Under the pieces are notes generated by a model. That model did not search any database. It was not told the DNA's origin and saw nothing but the letters and a program-made list of their open reading frames with translations. From Chaunax sp. Z400 (lineage: Eukaryota; Chordata; Actinopteri; Lophiiformes; Chaunacidae), in the NCBI GenBank assembly GCA_037577475.1, contig CM075187.1, positions 3,250,046 to 3,314,045 on the forward strand: 64,000 nucleotides of DNA, read 5' to 3'. A program made the translations under genes and the position numbers. This document shows positions 57,447 through 64,000 of this stretch, piece after piece. Position 1 is the stretch's first letter. Every line of letters begins with the position of its first letter.

Positions 57447-58984
57447 GGGTTAGGGTTCGGGTTGTTACGGTTAGGGTTTGGGTTGGGCTAGGATTGGACT
57501 AGGGGTAGGGTTGGGGTTGGGCTAGGGTTAGGGTTAGGGTTGTTAGGGTTGGGCTGGGGTTAGGGTTGAGCTAGGGTTAGGGTTAGGGTTTGAGCTAGGG
57601 TTAGGGTTTGAGCTAGGGTTAGGGTTTGAGCTAGGGTTAGGGTTAGGGTTAGGGTTTGAGCTAGGGTTAGGGTTTGAGCTAGGGTTAGGGTTTGAGCTAG
57701 GGTTAGGGTTAGGGTTAGGGTTTGAGCTAGGGTTAGGGGTTAGGGTTTGAGCTAGGGTTAGGGTTAGGGTTTGAGCTAGGGTTAGGGTTAGGGTCTGAGC
57801 TAGGGTTAGGGTTAGGGTTTGAGCTAGGGTTAGGGTTAGGGTTAGGGTTAGGGTCTGAGCTAGGGTTAGGGTTAGGGTTAGGGTTAGGGTTTGAGCTAGG
57901 GTTAGGGTTTGAGCTAGGGTTAGGGTTAGGGTTTGAGCTAGGGTTAGGGTTAGGGTTTGAGCTAGGGTTAGGGTTAGGGTTAGGGTTTGAGCTAGGGTTA
58001 GGGTTAGGGTTTGAGCTAGGGTTAGGGTTAGGGTTTGAGCTAGGGTTAGGGTTAGGGTTAGGGTTTGAGCTAGGGTTAGGGTTAGGGTTAGGGTTTGAGC
58101 TAGGGTTAGGGTTAGGGTTTGAGCTAGGGTTAGGGTTAGGGTTAGGGTTTGAGCTAGGGTTAGGGTTAGGGTTAGGGTTTAAGCTAGGGTTAGGGTTAGG
58201 GTTAGGGTTTGAGCTAGTGTTAGCGTTTGAGTTAGTGTTAGGGTTGGAGCTAGGGTTAGGGTTAGGGTTAGGGTTTGAGCTAGGGTTAGGGTTAGGGTTT
58301 TAGCTAGGGTTAGGGTTAGGGTTAGGGTTTGAGCTAGGGTTAGGGTTAGGGTTTGAGCTAGGGTTAGGGTTAGGGTTAGGGTTTGAGCTAGGGTTAGGGT
58401 TAGGGTTAGGGTTTGAGCTAGGGTTAGGGTTAGGGTTAGGGTTTGAGCTAGGGTTAGGGTTAGGGTTAGGGTTTGAGCTAGGGTTAGGGTTAGGGTTAGG
58501 GTTTGAGCTAGGGTTAGGGTTAGGGTTTGAGCTAGGGTTAGGGTTTGAGCTAGGGTTAGGGTTAGGGTTTGAGCTAGGGTTAGGGTTAGGGTTAGGGTTT
58601 GAGCTAGGGTTAGGGTTAGGGTTTGAGCTAGGGTTAGGGTTAGGGTTTGAGCGAGGGTTAGGGTTAGGGCTAGGGTTTGAGCTAGGGTTAGGGTTAGGGT
58701 TTGAGCTAGGGTTAGGGTTAGGGTTTGAGCTAGGGTTAGGGTTAGGGTTAGGGTTTGAGCTAGGGTTAGGGTTAGGGTTAGGGTTTTAGCTAGGGTTAGG
58801 GTTAGGGTTTGAGCTAGGGTTAGGGTTTGAGCTAGGGTTAGGGTTTGAGCTAGGGTTAGGGTTAGGGTTTGAGCTAGGGTTAGGGTTAGGGTTTGAGCTA
58901 GGGTTAGGGTTAGGGTTAGGGTTTGAGTCGGGTTAGGGTTAGGGTTTGAGCTAGGGTTAGGGTTAGGGTTTGAGCTAGGGTTAG
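57447..58984 (+). repeat. Inner telomere-like array, right edge, decayed
   Basis: TTTGAG-CTAGGG-(TTAGGG)n with rising numbers of private variants toward the right: TTTAAGC (58178), 'gctagtgttagcgtttgag' (58213), TTGGAGC (58245), TTTTAGC (58297, 58784), GAGCGAGGG (58649) and GAGTCGGG (58925). The GGTCTGAG marker is present near 57793 and 57853. Confidence 0.92.
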
Positions 58985-59218
58985 GTTTAGGGTTATGGCT
59001 AGGAACGGGGCTAGGGTTAGGGTTAGGGTTAGGGTTTGGGTTATGGCTAGGGTTAGGGTTTGGGTTATGATTAGGGTTAGGGTTAGGGTTATGGCTAGGA
59101 ACGGGGCTAGGGTTAGGGTTACGGCTAGGGTTAGGGTTAGGGTTAGGGGTTAGGGTTAGGGTTACGGTTACGGTTAGGGTTAGGGTTGGGGTTAGGGCTA
59201 GGGTTAGGGTTAGGGTTA
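58985..59218 (+). repeat. Outer-type telomere-like array, right edge
   Basis: The TTTGAG hexamer stops and TTATGG-CTAGG, TTACGG-CTAGGG and TTATGATTAGGG return. The word 'ggctaggaacggggctaggg' (59004 and 59094) corresponds to 'ggctagggacggggctaggg' at 4043, and both copies are followed by 'ttagggttacggctag' and then by the same kind of island. This aligns with 4020-4149. Confidence 0.85.
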
Positions 59219-60008
59219 ACAGGATAAAAACTTAACTCAGTACCCCTACTGAATTCTATATCTTCAGAACGGAAGGAGGTAGAGACTGGAGACCAATGTC
59301 CGTATGGGGTTTTTTGGGGTCTCTGAGAACGCCAGTCTTTGTCCCGAGTCTCTACGACCTTCCCCTCCCGAGATATGACATATCCAGTAAGGGGGTTTAC
59401 TGAATATGTGGGTTTACTGAATATGTGTATCTCAGGAATGGAAGGTCGCAGAGACTCGGGGACAAGTCTGGCGTGTTCAGCGCCCCCGAAATATGGCAGA
59501 CGGATCAAGGTTCCAAGTTGCTCCGGCCTTCGGTTCCCGAGTTAATTTCTCATTGTAGTTGATTGGGGCTTGGCGCACCTATACTGAATATGTGTATCTC
59601 GGGAACGGAAGGTCGTAGAGACTCGGGGACAAGTCTGGCGTGTTCAGCGCCCCCTAGATATGGCAGACGGATCTTGATTTCAAGTTGCTCCGACCTTCGG
59701 TTCCTGAGTTATACGCAAGTTTATTTTCTCTTTGTAATGAATGGGGCTTGGCGCACCTATACTGATTATGTGTTTCTCGGGAATGGAAGGTCGTAGAGAC
59801 TCGGGACCAATGTCCGTCTGGGGGTTTTGGGGTCTCTGAGAACGCCAGTCTTTGTCCCGAGTCTCTACGACCTTCCATTCCCGAGATATGACATATCCAG
59901 TGGGGGGGTATACTGAATATGTGTATCTCGGGAACGGAAGGTCGAAGAGACTCGGGGACAAGTCTGGCTTTTTCAGCGCCCCCGAAATATGGCAGACCGA
60001 TCAAGGTT
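59219..60008 (+). repeat. Complex satellite island H, truncated
   Basis: It opens with 'caggataaaaacttaact' and is nearly identical to the first part of island B. It has a private 17-bp tandem duplication (59393-59409 and 59410-59426). It breaks off within a monomer at 'cgatcaaggttc' (60000-60010), exactly where the dispersed repeat begins, so this is a junction rather than a natural island end. Open frames here are repeat shadows. Confidence 0.87.
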
Positions 60009-60956
60009 CAGGGCAGGACTCTTATCAAACGTGTGAAGTTTCGGGCAGATTGCATCATGGACAGCAGAGTTATAACAACTTCCTGCTTCACGGCGAAACA
60101 TCAACATTCGCCACACAGCCACGCCTACAACTTTGAACGAAAATGCACAAGCTTCAGAATCCTACATTACCAACTTCTTATAGCTGTTCTCACTGAATTT
60201 GAAGGTAATATGCTCAACGGCCTAGTAGTAGTGTATCAAAACGTAAAATATGTCATTTCCTTGCCACTATGTGGCGCTATGACTATAGCTAGATTTTGTC
60301 ATGTAGATGTCTTTAGGGCGGGACTCTTAACCAGCACGTTCAGTTTTGTACTGATTGGTCTACGGTCCTTAGACAATGAAGTTATGACTATTTTCAGTTT
60401 CATGGCGAAACATCAAAATTTGACAAAATGTGACGCCTGGCCACGCCCACACCATTCAATGAAAACTTTTGATCCTCATGGGGTTTAGATAGTACTGACC
60501 AAATTTGAAGTAGATCGGGTAAAATCTCAGGGAGGAGTTCGTTAAAGTACAAAGTCTATGATTTTCCAAAAATGGCAAAAAAATGGCCACAGAAATCAAA
60601 ATGGCCGACTTTCTGTTTGTTTGAAGGCATTGCTCCAAGAGAGTCTTTTGTTGATCTCTGTCGGTTACATATGTCTACTGAGTTTCGTACATGTACGTTG
60701 AACTGGAGGCAGGGGCTGCAATTTAGGGGGCGCTAGCGAGGCGTTTTGCCACACCCATTTCCAATCACCATATCACACTAAAATTTCACACCCGACTAAT
60801 TTTTCTGCCAACTTTCATGAGTTTTTGAGTATGGGCAAGTCCCCAAAAAGGCGATTCATTGGGGAAATAAATAATAAAATAATAATAAAAATAAAAATTC
60901 CTTGCAGAACAATAGGGTCCTCGCACGCTTAGTGCTCGGGCCCTAATAATGTAAAC
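60009..60956 (+). repeat. Dispersed repeat, right flank
   Basis: The same family and orientation as 1-535. It has two related halves: 'cagggcaggactcttatca' to 'cacagccacgcc' (60009-60125) and 'tagggcgggactctta' to 'ggccacgccca' (60313-60450), followed by 'gggggcgctagcgagg' (60724), 'ccaactttcatgagtttttg' (60809) and the tail 'caatagggtcctcgcacgct' then GGGCCCTAATAAT (60910-60955). From memory, this is a common teleost interspersed repeat of uncertain class. A 189-codon open frame at 59919-60488 crosses the island/repeat junction and is not a gene. Confidence 0.75.
60865..60898 (+). repeat. (AAT)n/A-rich microsatellite
   Basis: An imperfect run of AAT and AAAT units sits inside the dispersed repeat, just before its 'ccttgcagaacaatagggtc' tail. 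An A/T-rich simple repeat at this place is typical of the family as I remember it. Confidence 0.85.
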
Positions 60957-61235
60957 ATTTTCTTAGATTTTTAGTAACATTTTTACATTAAACTATGACA
61001 TACTATGATATTTATCACTAATATCTTCATATTTTTCTCCTCCTTTCATAATACAGTTCCTTATTTGTAGATAAATTAGTATATAAGAAATGAAACTTGG
61101 TGACATCACAATGTTTTCTAATAGATTGAGATTAAATATGTTTTACTTTGGTTATAAGGCAGACTGAACTAGAATGATTAAGCAGATTAACATGCAGATA
61201 ATAAAGCTTGACATTTTATCAGTTTAACCCTTTTT
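60957..61235. other. AT-rich intergenic sequence, nothing recognised
   Basis: Unique-looking AT-rich DNA. I see no open frame, RNA gene, or repeat family member in it. Confidence 0.5.
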
Positions 61236-61239
61236 CTGT

Positions 61240-61500
61240 GTCACAGTTCAGCCTTGGTGGAGATATCTGCTCTCTGAGTCCTCTTACTTACATGGTTGGT
61301 TGGTTAACAGGATTACACAAAAACTACTCCATGAATTTGCACAAAACTTCATAGAAGAATGGGGCGTGACCCAGAAAAGAAGCCTTTAAATTCTGGTGTA
61401 GATCCACTGTCCTTATCATTCGGAGATGGGACATTTTTCCAAATTATCCTAATACGAGCATTTGGAGAAACACAAACCTCCACCAAGGCCCAGCGATCCT
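61240..61500 (+). repeat. Teleost-type dispersed repeat fragments (CTCCACCAAGG family)
   Basis: The segment opens with 'ccttggtggagatatctgct' (one terminus of the family) and closes with 'acctccaccaaggc' (the opposite terminus). Between them lies 'aacaggattacacaaaaact' with 'gaagaatggggcgtgaccca' and 'tggtgtagatccact'. This order matches a non-autonomous repeat I know from many fish genomes, with termini that read as inverted copies of each other. The class is not certain. No coding content is seen. Confidence 0.6.
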
Positions 61501-61536
61501 GGACATAATTGATATTCCAGCACCAGTCCCATTTCT

Positions 61537-61555
61537 GTTTTGTTTTGTTTTTTTA
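61537..61555 (+). repeat. (TTTTG)n short T-rich run
   Basis: A run of TTTTG units ending in seven T, immediately before the next dispersed repeat. It may be an element's tail, read as T-rich because the element lies on the minus strand. Confidence 0.7.
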
Positions 61556-61760
61556 GATACTGTATTCATCCCACAGGGGAAAATTCTTTCTCTGCATTTG
61601 ACCCATCCCTGAGGAAAAGTGGGCTGCCACTACATTGTGGCGCCTGGGGAGCAAATTGGGGTTCAGTATCTTTGCTCAAGGATACTTCAACTTGTAGACT
61701 TGCAGGGGCTGAGGATCGAACCACCGACCTTTTGTTCCGTGAGCCACAGCCGTAAAACTC
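61556..61760 (-). repeat. Teleost dispersed repeat, possibly SINE-like
   Basis: Landmarks are 'ctgcatttgacccatccct', 'gcgcctggggagcaaattgg', 'ggttcagtatctttgctcaa', 'gaggatcgaaccaccgacc' and 'gagccacagccgtaa'. I remember this series as a widespread fish interspersed repeat. Read on the minus strand, 'ggtcggtggttcgatcc' resembles the GGTTCGANTCC box of tRNA-derived promoters, and a T-rich run sits at the other end (61537-61555). A minus-strand SINE is therefore possible but unproven. The 71-codon open frame at 61540-61755 is a by-product. Confidence 0.55.
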
Positions 61761-61782
61761 ACCTATCTCACAATGTTAAAAA

Positions 61783-61962
61783 GAATCCTATAAAAAATCA
61801 GATCCTGATACGGATCATCACCAAAATTTCATCACCTCTAGGATATGCCAGGGTCCATCTTTGGTGAAAATTTCAGGCAAATCTATCACTTAGTTTTTGT
61901 TTAATCCTACTAACAAGCAGACAAACAAATAGAACCAATCACCTCCTTGGTGGAGGTAATTA
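61783..61962 (-). repeat. CTCCACCAAGG-family repeat, reverse orientation
   Basis: It ends at 'cacctccttggtggaggtaa'. Read on the minus strand it gives the family's usual start, then a 'tgcttgttagtaggatta' block with AAACAAAAACT, 'gaaattttcaccaaagatgg' and 'aaattttggtgatgatccg'. The terminus has a small perfect palindrome (CCTCC..GGAGG). Confidence 0.65.
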
Positions 61963-62110
61963 TGCACAAACTACTGAACCGCTTTCAACAGAACTTTGAG
62001 GAAGGATGGGGTCTGGGCAGAAAAGGAACCCTCAGATAAATGGGTAGATCCAGAAACACATTTCCTGAAAACGCTGCTGAAGGATGGGGCTAAACAGACA
62101 TGTAGGATTA
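61963..62110 (+). repeat. CTCCACCAAGG-family repeat, forward fragment
   Basis: It continues straight from the reverse copy with 'gcacaaactactgaaccgct', 'gaggaaggatggggtctggg' and 'gtagatccagaaacac', the forward-strand internal part of the same family as 61310-61410. With 61783-61962 it forms a head-to-head pair. Confidence 0.6.
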
Positions 62111-62560
62111 TTCAGCTTCATGCTCCATTCAGGGACATTCTAGTATCATGCATGATATCACATGTGTAGAATTATACACATATAGATCAATAGACCTGTG
62201 TGTTTTAATCTCACCATGGAGTCGTGGCTGAGAGAGAAGCCAAAAGGCAACGAGGCAGAGAAGACAAAGAATTTAAGAAACACAGGGACAGAGAGAATGG
62301 AAATAATTAAATCAATCTTTGGCGAGCAGCTGGAGCAGGACTCCAGCTGACAGCAGCACCTGGGTGTGCAGCAGAGGCTGCCTGGGGCTGCGCTGGCCCC
62401 CCCACCACCTCTCCCCATCAACCACCCCCCCTCCCTTTAAAGCCCCCTAACGGCCCCCGGCCCCTGCTGGAGCTCTGGCTGGTGCCTCCATCCCCGTCTC
62501 CATGTTTTCAGACAGAGGCAGCGTCGTCACTCTGATGCTTGCAGACTAATTAAAGGGATG
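62111..62560. other. Unique flank with one weak micro-ORF and a C-rich block
   Basis: Unique-looking sequence. An ATG at 62216 in a strong Kozak-like context (tcaccATGG) opens 44 codons to a TGA at 62348-62350, starting MESWLREKPK, charged and rich in Glu and Lys, with no family I recognise. No splice signals or neighbouring exons are clear, so it may be chance. A C-rich block follows (about 62390-62480). The minus-strand open frame at 62158-62421 shows nothing gene-like. Confidence 0.3.
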
Positions 62561-62714
62561 ATTTGTGAAATGCCATTTTATTCAATTAATCACCAAAACA
62601 AAAGCTGTAAAAGCCATCATCTAAAAATATTCTTGTTGCTTTGCTGTGTAGCTAATAGATTAAGGTGCATTAAAGCAGCGACGGATGGGATGATCTATTT
62701 GCAAACATGGCGAC

Positions 62715-62741
62715 CAAAAAAAAAAGAAAAAAAAAAAAAAA
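62715..62741 (+). repeat. Poly-A run
   Basis: Adenines interrupted by a single G at 62726. No element with a recognisable body lies upstream, so this is taken as a simple microsatellite. Open frames crossing it (62558-62824, 62707-62895) give Lys runs and are rejected. Confidence 0.85.
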
Positions 62742-62939
62742 CATTGGCGAGCCTCCCGATATTTTTAAGGCCTGTCAATCTGTTTGGCACGTCAACAATA
62801 CAAACGACTCCCCCTCGCTATTAGTGACAACAACTTGCTCTGTGTTCGTACATCACTGTGCTTCCTTTAAACAGAAGCCAAACATACGTGTCTGAATGAA
62901 TGACTGTGCAGTTCTCAAACAAATGCTTCCCTTCCTCCG

Positions 62940-63130
62940 TGTTCCTCCTCATCTCAACACGTTTTAATTAGTCATGAAAAATGAGTTCATTTGGAAGATA
63001 AATAACGTGAGGCGTTCATGTCTGTTTTTGGTTGGCAGGGCTAAAGATTGGTGTTTTTCACCCCGTTCTCTCACAGAGGAGAGACACCCAATTTGCATAT
63101 CTTACAAGGCCACTTAAAGAGGAACGCCGA
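62940..63130. promoter_or_regulatory. Candidate conserved non-coding element with octamer site
   Basis: Unique AT-rich DNA with a perfect POU octamer ATTTGCAT (63091-63098) and a TTTTAATTAG homeodomain-type core (about 62963-62972). A TAATTA-rich stretch also lies at about 62546-62600. These word matches are short and common, so the call rests only on the look of the sequence and would need cross-species alignment. Confidence 0.2.
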
Positions 63131-63654
63131 TATAATCATAGAGTAGGATGCAAAACATTGCACTGTTTGTGGAGGGATTTATTGAAAAAAAAATTTTTAA
63201 GTTGACTTATGTGCAGTGTAATCATGTCCAAATCTGATCAAAATGTGAGCAAATGAATCTATGCAGGGACAAAAAGTGAGCAACAATCCTTTTTATTAAC
63301 TTGTAGCTCACATTTCTAAGTTTTTGGAGTTTTCTGTTCTACATTAAGGTGAAAGAAGATATAATTCAAGACTCTAACATCCAGTATGATTGAGACACAT
63401 AGAGGTGTTTGAGCTTTTAATTGTTCAGTTTCATCTTTCTCTCAGTGAAGTCTCTCAAGTTTTCCACCTTGAGGAAATGCCTTTGGCTCTTTTCTACATT
63501 TTGCCCAGAAGCGTCTTCATCATCTGAATTCATGGTTCCTTATTTCATCTTCAAACTTTTACCACATGCAGAAGAAATTACACATATCATCAATAAATAT
63601 TTATTTGGAGGCTGTGGTGAGCAATGGGTGCGAACTCAGGTGTAATTTGGTTTC
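63131..63654. other. Intergenic sequence, nothing recognised
   Basis: AT-rich DNA with a short A run then T run at 63184-63198. The 74-codon open frame at 63421-63645 shows no domain or exon-like context. Confidence 0.45.
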
Positions 63655-64000
63655 AGTCTATCAAGATTAATTTTGTGGGGAACGTGATGAATGCAACGCG
63701 AGCCAACGCTTCGATGCATCAGTGTCATTCCAGATGAGATTTTTCACGGGAGTTGAGAGTTTCCAAGATTAACGGCGGTATTAGTCAATGTTTTTGGGAT
63801 AAGGCTTCACACTAATTTAGTGAAGAGCAACAACCTGCAGAGGAGGCTCCATTAGCAATGACAATGAACTACAGCTCTGGTGGGACAATCTGATTAACGC
63901 CGCTTGCTGGGATTCGTGAAGTCGTTTTGCTGGTTGGGCGATAATTCCACATTTGCAGGAATGCCAGTTCATAAAGAGTGTCTTTGTCCGAGTTTCTTTA
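63655..64000. other. Unique flank, possible conserved non-coding sequence
   Basis: Moderate-GC, non-repetitive sequence with no open frame worth calling. It has a 13-bp palindrome (CACTAATTTAGTG, 63810-63822), and words such as 'ctccattagcaatgacaatg' that resemble homeodomain-rich vertebrate enhancers. This is an impression only. Confidence 0.25.

Noticed and set aside
1869..60008. An integrated herpesvirus, since some carry telomere-like repeats
   Set aside because: No viral gene-like frame is present in the block or its flanks, and the block is far larger than the telomere-like repeats of such viruses.
1869..60008. A telomere end or a head-to-head chromosome fusion point
   Set aside because: Non-telomeric sequence follows the array for 4 kb on the right, and no switch from TTAGGG to CCCTAA is seen. 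The few CCCTAA words belong to the dispersed repeat tails.
59919..60488. A 189-codon open frame at the right junction
   Set aside because: It begins in the island satellite and ends in the dispersed repeat, so it is a chance fusion of two repeats.
61540..61755. A 71-codon open frame as an exon
   Set aside because: It coincides with a dispersed repeat that I recognise from many fish genomes and has no splice signals in suitable places.

Overview
This window shows no convincing protein-coding or RNA gene. It is eukaryotic, most likely teleost fish. The arrays are built on the vertebrate telomere hexamer TTAGGG, and both flanks carry interspersed repeats that I recognise from memory as common in teleost (percomorph-like) genomes. 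The species call is an inference and was not searched.

Layout. Positions 1-535 hold a fragment of a dispersed repeat ending in a GGGCCCTAA tail. Positions 536-1868 hold about seven copies of a degenerate, AT-rich tandem repeat of about 197 bp. From 1869 to 60008 there is one giant interstitial block of about 58 kb, always with TTAGGG on the plus strand. It alternates telomere-like hexamer arrays with eight islands (A to H) of a different, complex satellite. Positions 60009-60956 hold the same dispersed-repeat family as the left flank, in the same orientation. Positions 60957-64000 are ordinary flanking DNA with several dispersed repeats, microsatellites and some unique sequence that could include conserved non-coding elements.

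The block has two kinds of array. The outer kind (2603-4149 and 58985-59218) is TTAGGG mixed with TTATGG, TTACGG and CTAGGG. The inner kind (4994-58984) is strikingly regular: TTTGAG-CTAGGG followed by one to four TTAGGG, mostly two or three, giving 24-bp and 30-bp units that keep hexamer phase for kilobases. The islands are built from a satellite in which a 29-bp motif (core GTATCTCGGGAACGGAAGG) alternates strictly between strands. The monomer is about 165 bp and the visible dimer is 330 bp.

Arrays and islands have clearly amplified together. Islands E, F and G start exactly 3220 and 3208 bp apart, each with the same array attached. Islands C and D lie 20,082 bp apart with matching flanks. 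Island H at the right end matches island B at the left end, and each is preceded by the same outer-type array, so the locus looks layered: an older shell around a younger core. Long open frames run through the arrays only because the repeat period is a multiple of three, and none is annotated as a gene.
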